This document shows positions 1 through 11,582 of a stretch of DNA of 64,000 bases, piece by piece (position 1 is the first letter of the stretch; each line of letters begins with the position of its first letter). The DNA comes from Dendrocalamus latiflorus (Eukaryota; Streptophyta; Magnoliopsida; Poales; Poaceae). The notes beneath the pieces are model-generated. The model was not told the origin of the DNA. It did not search any database and was given only the letters and a program-made list of their open reading frames with translations. The position numbers were made by a program, and so were the translations under genes. The stretch is from contig CM029666.1 of assembly GCA_017311315.1 (NCBI GenBank), positions 40,016,225 through 40,080,224 on the forward strand. Reading direction: 5' to 3'.

Positions 1-745
1 TCCAACCGTATTCCTAATTTGATTATTAATTTGCAACAACAAATTATAATAAAATATCATATGCTCGATATGCTACCGCAAATTTTACCGTTGCGATAAA
101 CCTGTATGCAAAATTGGTATTTGGTTGTGATAGGCTGTTGCAACGCCGCTACTATGTTGCGATTCCACTATATGCCATGAACAATGTTCGTTGCTATAGG
201 ATCTATTTGCCACAAAACATATTTCATCGCAATAACTTTATGGCAATGAAACGCCTTCCGTGGCAATAAAACATATTGCAACGAACCGCCTCCCGTGGCA
301 ATTAAACCTGCTGCAACAAAACGCCTCCCGTAGCAATATATCCTGTTGCAACGAAATGCTCTCCGTGGCAATAGGGTCTATTGCCACGAACCATTGGCGT
401 GGCAATAGAACCTATTACCACGCAATATTTTCGTGGCAAATGATACTATTGCCACGACCAAACTTTGTGACAAAAGAATCTATTGCCACGGAGTCGGCCG
501 TGGCAATAGCCTATATCGCCACGACATCATTCGTTGCAACAAAAAATAATTGCCACAACACATTGCATGGCAATAACCATAGGTATTGCAACGACACCAC
601 AATCCGTTGTGCAATCTTTTAAGCACGCAAGTACTTGCCACGCTTGCCAACGGAAGTGATGTGTTGCAATAGTTACATATTGCATCTATTTTGGCCCTAT
701 TGCAACGATTTCGCTCGGTTGTCCTAGACCTGAAAACTAGTAGTG
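1..745 (+). mobile_element. Right end of CACTA transposon (copy 1 of 2)
   Basis: This is the right subterminal region of the CACTA element described in full at 17877-25242; its left part lies outside the window. It ends at 745 with CCTGAAAACTAGTAGTG, the reverse complement of a CACTACTAG terminus. The stretch is packed with short motifs in both orientations (TTGCCACG, CGTGGCAAT, TTGCAACG), the subterminal repeats that CACTA transposases bind. Open frames here are by-products of the repeats, not genes. The sequence matches 24498-25242. Confidence 0.8.
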
Positions 746-1805
746 CGTATTGGCAGGAGGTGATGAAGAGTGAGCTTGAGGCCATCGACAAGAACAAGAC
801 TTGAAATCTCACTGAGTTGCCGCCTAGCCATAAACCCATTTGGGTGTACAAAGTGAAGGTCTCGTATGGTAAATCATGAGGTACAAGGCACGGTTAGTTG
901 TCAAGGGGTACGTGGAACAGCATGGGATCGACTTCGACGAGGTATTCGCTCTTGTGACACGACTCGAGATGGTGAGACTTCTGCTTGCCCTTGCAGCGCA
1001 AAGTAGATGGGAAGTCCACCACCTGAACATCAAGTTAGCATTCTTGAATGGCGATCTCTAGGAGGAGGTGTATGTCACTCAACTGAAATGATTCGTCAAA
1101 GGAGGGGAACACAAGGTGTATAGGTGCTTTATAGGCTACGTCAAGCCCTGAGGGTATGGAATATTTGCCTATATAAGAGTCTCAAGAACCTAGAGTTCAA
1201 GAAGTGTCTGCAAAAGCAAGTCATCTACAAAAGGTGTAATAAAGGAGAGGTGCTTGGTGGTGGTGTCTATGTAGATAATCTTATTATCACTGGCACAAGT
1301 ACACATGAAATTGACAAATTTAAGCACAAGATAAAGAGAGTTCGAAATGAGTGATCTCGAACTACTTGCTTACTACCTCAGGATAGAGGTAGAGTAGAAG
1401 GCGAGCTACATCACTCTCAAATAGACGATGCATGCAAAAAAAAAGATCTTGTTGCAAGTTGGGATCAGTGAGTGAACCCAACAAGGTACCGCATGGAGCT
1501 AGAACTTATGCTCGGGAAGGATGAAGGCGGAGTCCGAATTGATGTATGTACAGAAGCATCATCGGAAGTCTTCGGTACCTGACTCATACCCAGCCGGACA
1601 TTATGTATGTAGCCGGGATGGTGAGCCGATATATAGAGAGGCCAACTCAGCTACACATGTAAGTCGTGAAACAGATCCTCGTGTGCACAGGGGAGCAGCG
1701 TGAGGATATCCTCACGAAGGCAATTGCTCGAGTCTAGTTCAAAGAGATGTGTGATCTGTTAGGCGTCAAAAATATCGCGCAACCAAATCTATATTAGGGG
1801 AGAGA
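746..1805 (+). pseudogene. copia pol remnant, RT and RNase H part (copy 1)
   Basis: Right-hand half of an old Ty1/copia polyprotein, in frame pieces only. It opens at the classic start of the reverse transcriptase domain (WQEVMKSELEAIDKN) exactly where the CACTA element ends. RYKARLVVKGYVEQHGIDF at 876 and LAFLNGDL near 1050 are clear RT landmarks. Both catalytic aspartate positions look changed: the usual DVK reads NIK, and the YVDD box near 1270 reads YVDN. Several in-frame stops and frame changes follow, so it cannot be functional. A polypurine tract (AGGGGAGAG) near 1797 precedes the LTR. The left half of the same gene lies at 17275-17876. Confidence 0.85.
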
Positions 1806-2055
1806 TAGTTGGAAAGTAATCTAAACTTGCCAAATAATATGATGTCTGGATCCTGATACAATAGGCATCGGATCAAAATTCATTAGTTTGTTTTCTTTAT
1901 TAGGTTTTCATTATTTAAGTTATTTCATACATATGTCTATACATGTACTACAAATATTAACTTTAAGTTTGTGATGAAGAACAGAGAAAAACAAAGAGAG
2001 AATTACACCAAAATTTTGTATCCTCTTGCGTTCGTTTCTAGGGTTGAAATCAACA
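1806..2055 (+). repeat. 3' LTR of the old copia remnant (copy 1)
   Basis: About 250 bp that follow the polypurine tract and end in ...TTGAAATCAACA at 2055, directly abutting kinase coding sequence. The start is approximate (TAGTTGGAAAG). The matching 5' LTR is not in the window. It has equivalents at 26303-26552 and, inverted, at about 13973-14221. Confidence 0.6.
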
Positions 2056-2734
2056 TGGCCTACCCGTTCTTCGAGAACCGGTCGCTGGACTCGTGGCTTT
2101 TTGCCGGCGAGGAGAGGCGGCGCCACCTGCCGTGGCCGACGACGCGCCGCATTGCCGTCGACGTCGCCAGGCGGCGAACATACTCCTCGACGGGGGCCTT
2201 CGGGCGCACGTCTCAGACTTCGGCATCTCCATGTCCATCGGCAGGGACGTGACCAGCGTCGACACCCGCTGGAGGGGCGCCGTGGGGTACATGGCGCCGG
2301 AGATGCTCGTCAACGCGCTGTCCGCCAAGTCCGACGTCTACAGCTACGGCATGACGCCCTTTGAGCTCGTCGGCGGGCGCCGGAACTTCGAGCTCGCCAA
2401 CGGCGCCTCCGCGAAGCTGGACTTCACAAGGGACTTCTTCCCGTGCGTCGTGCGGGACAGGATGGCGGAAGGCAGACTCATGGAGGTGGTGGACGTCACC
2501 ATGGCGGGCGGCGCGGCCGGCGTCGACGAGGAGGAGGTGAAGGTGGCGCTCTGGCTCATCCAGCACAGCCGGGACAGGAGGCCCAGCATGCCAACTGTCG
2601 TGGAGATGCTCGAAGGGCGCATCCCCGTCGAAATGCCGCCGGGGAGCCGCGTCTTCGTCCTGAATTTCACTGAACCACTTTCCTCGTCAGTTGCGCGCAG
2701 TCGGCCATTATCTGTGTACTTCAATTATTGTTGA
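2056..2734 (+). pseudogene. Receptor-like kinase C-terminal half, catalytic loop deleted (copy 1)
   Basis: Reads as the C-lobe of a plant receptor-like serine/threonine kinase of the lectin-receptor type. It begins with YPFFENRSLDSWLF, then an RRIAVDVAR helix, then jumps to ANILLDGGLRAHVSDFGIS, VGYMAPEML, SDVYSYGM and a normal C-terminal tail to TGA at 2734. The stretch between VDVAR and ANILL, which in kinases holds the alpha-E helix and the HxDxKxxN catalytic loop, is missing at about 2170-2175, and the deletion also shifts the frame. The N-lobe is absent because a copia LTR abuts the left side. The DFG and APE motifs remain. It cannot be an active kinase. Copies are at 26553-27231 and, inverted, 13294-13972. 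Confidence 0.85.
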
Positions 2735-3177
2735 TTTCGGTTCTTACAAATGCAGCTTGATTGTATGAACTTCGAATTTCAATTGTTTAAGATATTGCAT
2801 TGTTCTGGTTCCAAAAATATATACTAGCAACACGTTGCCTCTACAAATCCAATGATCCACGTGAAAATTAAGATAGCACAATTGCACCTAAATATGAGTT
2901 TGTGTTGGATGTATTCCTCGTACGGGTGTACTACCCCACTGCTTGAGAGGAGAGGTTCAAAGCCGAAAGGCTTCTCTCTTTTTAGAGCGGAGAGGAATAG
3001 CCTTTTCGCTCTATTCACCAGCCAATCGGGCGAGCACAGTAGGCAATGCAAATCCCAAATAAATGTAATTGACGACAGAGAATACTAGGCACAAAATCAT
3101 TCTACTGAGGAAGGGTGTTTGGGTGAGGGAAATTTCTTTGGGAATTTTTGGGTTGAACTAAATCCTAACTGCTAAGG
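2735..3177. other. Kinase 3' flank and left half of a small MITE-like repeat
   Basis: No gene seen. From about 3113 (GGGTGTTTGGGTGAGG) to 3177 lies the left half of a short inverted-repeat element. Its right half (ending CCATATCCAAACATGCC) resumes at 4451-4490, beyond the hAT insertion. Closing the hAT and one target duplication rebuilds a roughly 110-bp MITE-like unit. Confidence 0.45.
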
Positions 3178-3185
3178 ATTCCAAT

Positions 3186-4450
3186 CAGTGGCGGATCCAG
3201 GATTTTACCAAAGGGTATGCCGCACCAAAATTTTCATATACAATTCGGTAAAATTATTTGCCAATTCGGTAAATAATTGTAAAATTTACACCGTAATTCG
3301 GTATACAGGCACTAAATAATATGATAAGTCTCTTTTTCAAAATATAACGCAAAAAGTCCTTTTTAAAAAAATATGGTGCAAATAATCCCAAAAAACTATG
3401 GCTCGATAGTTTTGACATAATCAAGTATCCTATAAATATTGGACCGAAAACGCTATTTACATCAGCAGAAACAAAAAAAAACAATTTTTCGTGAATAGTA
3501 GCTTTGTCTCTTTATTTCCTTTTCAGCAGGGTTGTCTTTGTAGTTTCTTAATATGAAGATTAAATTTAGATTTCAAATTTTATGGCATGATGGATTGATT
3601 TTGTATCAGTCCTATTAAATTTCTTTGATAATTTTCATTTCTATTTATACCGAATTTTAAAGAGGATGCAGAGAAGTATCCCAAGAGGGGATGCACCGGA
3701 CACGTACTCGGGGAAGAAATAGTAGAACAGGCGGAGCCATACCATATTATTGCCATGGAGAGGGACCTAACCTGTCCTCGACTTCTCCTCTTCTCTCAGT
3801 TAACCGCCGTACGTGTCGTGATGATTCCATTCCATTCCATTCCATTTGCTCAACGACACTACTACCATTTCCCCTTGTTTGCATGCAGAATTCCGTATAA
3901 TTTTACAAGCCAATCGATGGCGCACCACGGCGTCGAGCAACCACTGCTAGACCATGGCGATCCACCTGATGCCGCACAAAAGAAGCCACCGCCTCCAAGC
4001 TGCTTGCCTGCGCCTTCGTCTTCGCCGACGTCGCCATCGTCGGCACCTTCCTCAGCAAGGCCACCGACTACCTCGTCGAGAAGCAGGAGGCGCTCTTCTT
4101 CCGCGCCATCCACGCCAACCAAATCACCAAGGGCGGCGGCGGGGAGGCACGAATGCTGCGCTCCATGGAGACGAACAAGATCCGGTACAAGCTATACACC
4201 TCGGTCGTGCTGCTCGTTGCGTGGTGGCCGCCAGGACGGCGTTCCTGTGGAAAGTGGAGGGGATGCGGCCCGTGGACGCCTTCTACTGCGTGTGCGCGAC
4301 GATGACGATGCTGGGGTACGGCGACAGGAGCTTCACGTCGGAGGCTGGGCGCGTTTGCGGTGGCGTGGATAGTCGTCGCCACGGACGTGCGGACGCGGCG
4401 CCCCAGGGTATGCCGTGGCCCACCCGGCATACCCTGTGGGTCCGCCCCTA
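3186..4450 (+). mobile_element. Gene-carrying hAT element (Pack-hAT), channel type, copy 1
   Basis: A 1265-bp non-autonomous hAT element with termini CAGTGGCGGATCC on the left and GGGTCCGCCCCTA on the right. It is flanked by a perfect 8-bp target-site duplication ATTCCAAT at 3178-3185 and 4451-4458; eight bases is the hAT signature. There is no transposase. The first ~150 bp (CGGTAAA/ACCGAATT-rich) are shared with the right end of the element at 50377-58213, which makes them one family. The interior carries a two-pore potassium channel fragment. It is inserted in a MITE-like repeat. Copies lie at 27683-28947 and, inverted, 11583-12847. Confidence 0.88.
3917..4393 (+). pseudogene. Captured two-pore K+ channel (TPK) fragment (copy 1)
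   Basis: Pieces of a plant vacuolar two-pore potassium channel inside the hAT element. It starts with a TPK-like N-terminus (ATG 3917, MAHHGVEQPLLDHG). It then jumps, in another frame, to the helix after the first pore (LLACAFVFADVAIVGTFLSK, then LVEKQEALFFRA) and the second pore region (TAFLWKVEGMRPVDAFYCV). The second selectivity filter reads TMLGYGD instead of the usual TTLGYGD. The first pore domain is missing, at least two frameshifts are present (near 4225 and 4355), and the gene stops where the hAT terminus begins, before the EF hands. It is a non-functional captured fragment. Confidence 0.85.
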
Positions 4451-4458
4451 ATTCCAAT

Positions 4459-5571
4459 CCAAATCATCCATATCCAAACATGCCTAGTGAACAACTGAAC
4501 ACCATGGCATTCCACATATGTTGCTTTTCCTTCTAACCCCCAAAGTACTTCAGGATCAGAAAAGTCTAATTCCGATCATACAAGTCAACAACTAACAAAG
4601 TACATCCATCAACAAACCACAAATTTCTTTTTACAACACACAGGAATATGATATCCAATGAAATGCAAAGTCAGAATATCTGGTGACATGGTCTTAATAA
4701 GTCCTGTTGAAAACAACAGTATTCTCAAACCAAGACACGATTACTGTAGGCAGAGCAAGCAACCCCATCAAACAAGAGGCTATTGAGATCAAATCATGAA
4801 GCACCTAGATTTGGTCATCCAGCGCTCATGGCTCCTGCAGTCAAAACAGGATAAAAAATAAAACTGAGAGCAAAAGTACAGAAATGCCTATGATGATGTT
4901 AAAATGCCTGTGCCTTGTACTCCTTCAGTGCCTGCTAACAATAGTTGTATGTGTCATGTGCAGATTTATATCTACTCCATATGCCTAATAAGACTATAAA
5001 CTTGTATATGAGGTCAGACTTTCCTTTTTCATCAATATCAACTATAAAAAATCTGAGGTTAAGACTTCAAATGCACAGAAATGACTATGGCTGCCTTATA
5101 CCCTCATAACAGTAGTTGTACATGTGGCATGTAGATTTACATATACTCCATCTGAATAATAGGAATATAAAATTTTATTTTAGGTCAGACTTTCATTTTC
5201 ATGAGTAACAAGCATCTGAGCTTAAGCCATAAAATGCCAAGTTAACTAGAATAGTAAGCATGGCTACCCAAGTCAGTAACCAGATAACACGATACATATA
5301 ACATATGTACTCCTTTCACAATATTTGTGCAACTGTCTTGTGCACATAGACCCAATGAACTATAGAATCAAGGGAAAAGTAAGTATAAATGTTGAAATTG
5401 TCATCCATTATTAAATGAAAAGCACTCACTGTTCAATTCTCTCTGTAAATGGGTGTGAGGTGAAAAATTAGCATAACTACATTTTAGATCTCATCCGTGG
5501 ACATATCTCGTTAAGCAATTATTCCCCAGTTCAAAAAAATAAGATTATACCCAAAAGGCTAGAGTAATATA
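4459..5571. other. No gene recognised
   Basis: AT-rich sequence with no convincing coding signal on either strand after the MITE half ending near 4490. It lies 3' of the bromodomain exon on the minus strand, so it could hold introns or UTR of that gene, but I could not assign further exons. Confidence 0.4.
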
Positions 5572-6039
5572 GGGCCTTTTCTTTTCAGCTTCTAAAATCT
5601 GTTTTTTGGCTTTTTTTACAGTAACTAACTTTTAAACGGAGTATCTTTTCAAGATAGGGTCTACTAGTTAATTTTAGTATATACTGTGCCGACTTCATTT
5701 ATATCGGCAAAAACCGCATGTGAGTTTTTGTTACTCTGTAATTTCTCGCACGAACAGCCCAAAAGCCAAAAGCCGCAGCCAAAAGCCATAAGTTTCAGTC
5801 AAAAGAATAGACCAATAATAAAACAGAAGTAGGCATATTTTTTTCAGCTTTTGACTTTTCTACAGTAACTAGATTTTAAACGGAGTGTCTTTTCAAGATA
5901 GTGTCTATTAGTTAATTGTAGTACATACTGTACCAACTTTATTTATATTGGCAAAAATTGCACGTGAGTTTCAGTTACTCTGTAAACTCTCACACGAACA
6001 GTCCAAATGCCACAAGCCGCAGCCAAAAAGAACAGGCCC
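5572..6039. repeat. Tourist-like MITE, dimeric copy
   Basis: Starts GGGCCTTTTCTTTTCAGC and ends AAGAACAGGCCC, an inverted-repeat pair. Internally the block TACAGTAACTA..AAACGGAGT..TCAAGATAG occurs twice (near 5620 and 5860), so it is a head-to-tail dimer. Family members are at 30069-30536, inverted at about 10039-10470, and a single-length one at 46506-46748. A clear target duplication was not found for this copy. Confidence 0.55.
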
Positions 6040-7570
6040 GTAGTGTCTTACTGGATGTAATACTTCCCTGATTCAACATTTAGCGCAACCAAAAAATAAT
6101 TACTACTTCTATTCATGACATGAAACATTTGCCTGATTGCATGACAACTATCTATTTGTCCACATGCCATCATTTACACAACAAGAGTTATAACGAAAAT
6201 GGCGAAACCAGATCCAAGACATTTCACAACTCAGAGTAAACGGTGAATCAACCAACCAAAACAACATGCCATGCTTATAAACTATGATAAGATCTAACCA
6301 GTTCAAACAAACACCTCTCTCACAGCCTTTAGGACTTAGGAGGATGTTCAACCATCAACCTGTGTATGTTCATTGAAGCATACCACAGCACAGTCAAGAA
6401 CTAAAATGCAGCAAGTGCACAACTGTATCAGATGACATTCTGAATACTTGGATCACCATATTTATTGTGTTCCTCTAGATAACTGATAACCCTGGATCAC
6501 TTCTGGTGCTTATTTGGAGCAATGTTTGCATGCCATCCAGCATAATACACTAATGCACACCACATTAAACGACAAAAACCTTTCAGTCTCACAGCATGAT
6601 CTGCTAGTCCATACTCTGACTCAATTACAACCTTTCAGTCTCACAGCATGATCTGCTAGTCCATACTCTGACTCAATTACAGTGAGTGATCTGCTACAAT
6701 CTATACCGCAATTGCAGCATGGGGGCTGTAGCAGATCCACGGCGCACAATTTGCTTCATGAGGGAATCAAAAGGCACACCATCAAGGCTTCTGTCCATCA
6801 AAGAAAGCATCCCGATTCTTCCAACTTATTGATAGACGGCGTGGAAGGAAGCAGTTAAAAGAGAATTGAGATATTGGAATGTATCCAACGAGATAGGAGT
6901 GCATGGAAGTTAGCGATTCATGTACTGGAACCATAACATAAGAAGAAGGCATGACATAAGAAGAAGGTTTAGGGACGATATTTTAGCCTTTCGGAACATC
7001 AGTATGTAGGTCTTAAGGTTTTAGCCTTATATGTTTTATTACATTACTCTCTTTTTTGACCTTAAAGAGTTTTCATTCCTAGTCTATCCTTGTTTAGCAC
7101 AAAAGGCTTTGTTGTTGCTGCTTTTCCAACTTATTGATCAGAGTGTCCAATTTGTGATCCAAGGGCCGAGGACCTGGATGGACTGCATCCGATCCGGGTT
7201 CATTCACCAAAATGACATTCCCAGAAAAGCATCATGGCCGGATCTCACAGCGCTCTATCAATTCCAAGACTCCCAAAATATTCACCTTTATATCCCCGAA
7301 ATCCAAATTTCTTCATTGGTGAACAATCCCTCGTGCAACCCTACACCTAGAATTACATCATCCAAATTTATGCAATCCCTCGTGCAACCCAAGACGGCCA
7401 CGCTTGGCCAAGATCGCCAACCAGCATTGCAAAAAGACTGCCTTTTTGAAAAAATTGGCTAAATATTGATGCACTACAAACGCAATCGGTGTAGATTCCA
7501 GGAGTTTGCTGAGATGCTATAGCGTAGAATCAGGAGCAAACAAACTAACCCACACGGCCACAAGAATTAC
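6040..7570. other. No gene recognised; 52-bp tandem duplication
   Basis: No supported gene. A 52-bp unit (CCTTTCAGTCTCACAGCATG...) is repeated twice in tandem at 6579-6630 and 6631-6681. Open frames at 7031-7462 and antisense frames are weak and not recognised. The stretch lies downstream of the bromodomain exon and may include its introns. Confidence 0.4.
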
Positions 7571-8039
7571 CTGCTTCACGGCAACTACGCTGGCAAGAGC
7601 AGCCCCATGCTCCGCGACCAGCCGGTCGAGCACGTCCAGCGTCGCCGCATCCGCCTTGTCTAGGTTCACCTCCACCCTCCCATTCTCCTCCCGCAGGCAC
7701 CCACCCCTCTTCTTCATAATCTCGATCACCGTCCCCTGCACGTCCACCGGCAGCCGCGGAAGCTCGTCGGTGAGCCTCCCCTTGCGCTCGGCGTCCGCCG
7801 GCGGCGGCGGGCGCGCCGCAAGAATAGAAGCCCACCCGGACTCGAAGATGTCGGAGAGCTCGGCCGCGCTCTCGTAAACGGGGTCGCCTTTATTGTTGAA
7901 GGTCATAGCGTTGCGGAAGGTGAGCCGGACGTCGGCGGCGAACGCGAGCGGATCGGCGTAGCGGTGGCGCTCGAGGCGGCGGAGGACGGTGCCGAGGTCC
8001 ATGGGGTCGGAGATGACGGTGTAGTAGTCGGGGATGCCG
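7571..8039 (-). pseudogene. Bromodomain/NET exon truncated at fold-back junction (copy 1)
   Basis: Same exon as 32069-32749, but its 5' part is cut off at 8036-8039, where the sequence turns into its own inverted copy. It keeps most of the bromodomain from IPDYYTVISDPMDLGTVL through NAMTFNNKGDPVYESA, plus the NET-like region and the donor site after AVKQ. The N-terminal start and the region before the ZA loop are missing. If the fold-back is an assembly artefact, this truncation is not real. Confidence 0.75.
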
Positions 8040-8525
8040 GTGGACGCGCGCGCCCTCGGCATCCCCGACTACTACACCGTCATCTCCGACCCCATGGACC
8101 TCGGCACCGTCCTCCGCCGCCTCGAGCGCCACCGCTACGCCGATCCGCTCGCGTTCGCCGCCGACGTCCGGCTCACCTTCCGTAACGCTATGACCTTCAA
8201 CAATAAAGGCGACCCCGTTTACGAGAGCGCGGCCGAGCTCTCCGACATCTTCGAGTCCGGGTGGGCTTCTATTCTTGCGGCGCGCCCGCCGCCGCAGGCG
8301 GACGCCGAGCGCAAGGGGAGGCTCACCGACGAGCTTCCGCGGCTGCCGGTGGACGTGCAGGGGACGGTGATCGAGATTATGAAGAAGAGGGGTGGGTGCC
8401 TGCGGGAGGAGAATGGGAGGGTGGAGGTGAACCTAGACAAGGCGGATGCGGCGACGCTGGACGTGCTTGACCGGCTGGTCGCGGAGCATGGGGCTGCTCT
8501 TGCCAGTGTAGTTGCCGTGAAGCAG
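8036..8525 (+). pseudogene. Bromodomain/NET exon, inverted copy, truncated
   Basis: Inverted counterpart of the copy-1 exon. It starts in EPVDARALGIPDYY with no start codon of its own, runs through the bromodomain and NET-like segment, and ends with AVKQ followed by a GT donor at 8526. It differs from the minus-strand copy by very few bases (one proline codon reads glutamine in the PPPP run). The intact version is at 32069-32749. Confidence 0.75.
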
Positions 8526-11500
8526 GTAATTCTTGTGGGCGTGGGTTAGTTTGTTTGCTCCTAATTCTATGCTTTAGCATTCAGTAAACTCCTGGAATCT
8601 ACACCGATTGCGTTTGTAGTGCATCAATATTTAGCCAATTTTTCAAAAAGGCAGTCTTTTTGCAATGCTGTTGGCGATCTTGGCCAAGCGTGGCCGTCTT
8701 GGGTGCACGAGGGATTGCATAAATTTGGATGATGTAATTCTAGAGTGTAGGGTTGCACGAGGGATTGTTCACCAATCTGAAGAAATTTGGATTTCGGGGA
8801 TATAAAGGTGAATATTTTGGGAGTCTTGGAATTGATAGAGCGCTGTGAGATCCGGCCATGATGCTTTTCTGGGAATGTCATTTTGGTGAATGAACCCGGA
8901 TCGGATGCAGTCCATCCAGGTCCTCGGCCCTTGGATCACAAATTGGACACTCTGATCAATAAGTTGGAAAACAGCAACAACAAAGCCTTTTGTCCTAAAC
9001 AAGGATAGCTAGGAATGAAAACTCTTTAAGGTCAAAAAAAGAGAGTAATGTAATAAAACCTATAAGGCTAAAACTTAAGACCTACATACTGATGAACCGA
9101 AAGGCTAAAATACGTCCCTAAACCTTCTTATGTCATGCCTTCTTCTTATGTTATTCCAGTACATGAATCGCTAATTCCCATGCACTCCTATCTCGTTGGA
9201 TACATTTCAATATCAGTTCTCTTTTAACTGCTTCTTTCCACGTCAGTCTATCAATAAGTTGAAGAATCGGGATGCTTTCTTTGATGGACAGGAGCCTTGA
9301 TGGTGTGCTTTTGATTCCCTCATGAAGCAAATTGTGCCGTGGATCTGCTACAGCCCCCATGCTGCAATTGCGGTATAGATTGTAGCAGATCACTCACTGT
9401 AATTGAGTCAGAGTATGGACTAGCAGATCATGCTGTGAGACTGAAAGGTTGTAATTGAGTCAGAGTATGGACTAGCAGATCATGCTGTGAGACTGAAAGG
9501 TTTTTGTTGTTTATGTGGTGTGCATTAGTGTATTATGCTGGATGGCATGCAAACATTGCTCCAAATAAGCACCAGAAGTGATCCAGGGTTATCAGTTATC
9601 TAGAGGAACACAATAAATATGGTGATCCAAGTATTCAGAATGTCATCTGATACAGTTGTGCACTTGCTGCATTTTAGTTCTTGACTGTGCTGTGGTATGC
9701 TTCAATGAACATACACAGGTTGATGGTTGAACATCCTCCTAAGTCCTAAATGCTGTGAGAGAGGTGTTTGTTTGAACTGGTTAGATCTTATCATAGTTTA
9801 TAAGCATGGCATGTTGTTTTGGTTGGTTGATTCACCGTTTACTGTGAGTCGTGAAATGTCTTGGATCTGGTTTCGCCGTTTTCGTTATAACTCTTGTTGT
9901 GTAAATGATGGCATGTGGACAAATAGATAGTTGTCATGCAATCAGGCAAATGTTTCATGTCATGAATAGAAGTAGTAATTATTTTTTGGTTGCGCTAAAT
10001 GTTGAATCAGGGAAGTATTACATCCAGTAAGACACTACGGGCTGTTCTTTTTGCTGCGGCTTGTGACTTTGGACTATTTGTGTGAGAGTTTACAGAGTAA
10101 CTGAAACTCACGTGTAATTTTTGCCGATATAAATAAAGTTGGTACAGTATGTACTAATTAACTAATAGACCCCATCTTGAAAAGACACTCTGTTTAAAAC
10201 CTAGTTACTGTAGAAAAACCAAAAGCTGAAAAAAACCTACTTTTGTTTTATTATTGGTCTATTCTTTTGGCTGAAGCTTATGGCTTTTGCGCGGCTTTTG
10301 GGCTGTTCGTGCGAGAATTATAGAGTAACAGAAACTCACATGCGGTTTTTGCCATATAAATGAAGTACAATACTAATAACTAGTAGACCTATCTTAAAAG
10401 ATACTCCGTTTAAAAGCTAATTACTGTAAAAAAGCCAAAACAGTTTTTAGAAGCTGAAAAGAAATGCCCTATATTACTCTAGCCTTTTGGGATAATCTTA
10501 TTTTTTTGAACTGGGAATAATTGCTTAACGAGGTATGCCACGGATGAGATCTAAAATGTAGTTATGGTAATTTTTCACCTCACACCCATTTACAGAGACA
10601 ATTGAACAGTGAGTGCTTTTCATTTAATAATGGATGACGATTTCAACATTTATACTTACTTTTCCCTTGATTCTATAGCTCATTGGGTCTATGTGCACAA
10701 GACAGTTGCACAAATATTGTGAAAGGAGTACACATGTATATGTATCGTGTTATCTGGTTACTGACTTGGGTAGCCATGCTTACTATTCTAGTTAACTTGG
10801 CATTTTATGGCTTAAGCTCAGATGCTTGTTACTCATGAAAACGAAAGTCCGACCTAAAATAAAATTTATATTCCTATTATTCAGATGGAGTATATGTAAA
10901 TCTACATGCCACATGTACAACTACTGTATGAGGGTATAAGGCAGCCGTAGTCATTTCTGTGCATTTGAAGTCTTAACCTCAGATTTTTTATAGTTGATAT
11001 TGATGAAAAGGAAAGTCTGACCTCATATACAAGTTTATAGTCTTATTAGGCATATGGAGTAGATATAAATTTGCACATGACACATACAACTATTGTTAGG
11101 AGGCACTGAAGGAGTACAAGGCGCAGGCATTTTAACATCATCATAGGCATTTCTGTACTTTTGCTCTCAGTTTTATTTTTTATCCTGTTTTGACTGCAGG
11201 AGCCATGAGCGCTGGATGACCAAATCTCAAAGTTGCTTCATGATTTGACTCAATAGCCTCTTGTTTGATGGGGTTGCTTGCTCTGCCTACAGTAATCGTG
11301 TCTTGGTTTCAGAATGCTGTTGTTTTCAACAGGACTTATTAAGACCATGTCACCAGATATTCTGACTTTGCATTTCATTGGATATCATATTCCTGTGTGT
11401 TGTAAAAAAATTGTGGTTTGTTGATGGATGTACTTTGTTAGTCGTTGACTTGTATGATCGGAATTAGACTTTTCTGATCCTGAAGTACTTTGGGGGTTAG

Positions 11501-11574
11501 AAGGAAAAGCAACATATGTGGAATGCCATGGTGTTCAGTTGTTCACTAGGCATGTTTGGATATGGATGATTTGG
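8526..11574. other. Inverted copy of the intergenic block, the most diverged part
   Basis: Mirror of 4459-7570 with many small indels and substitutions. It contains the inverted Tourist-like MITE (about 10039-10470) and the 52-bp tandem pair near 9396-9500. A frame at 9151-9393 (minus) reads more smoothly here than in arm 1, but I do not recognise it. No gene is supported. Confidence 0.45.
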
Positions 11575-11582
11575 ATTGGAAT

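Noticed and set aside
260..622. Regularly spaced TTGCCACG/GTGGCAAT words as a CRISPR-like array
   Set aside because: Spacing is irregular, both orientations occur, and the region ends in a CACTA terminus. These are transposon subterminal repeats in a plant genome.
7031..7462. 143-codon frame (also 31607-31960) as a gene
   Set aside because: No recognisable motif; it lies antisense and downstream of the bromodomain exon and is only partly open in the inverted copy.
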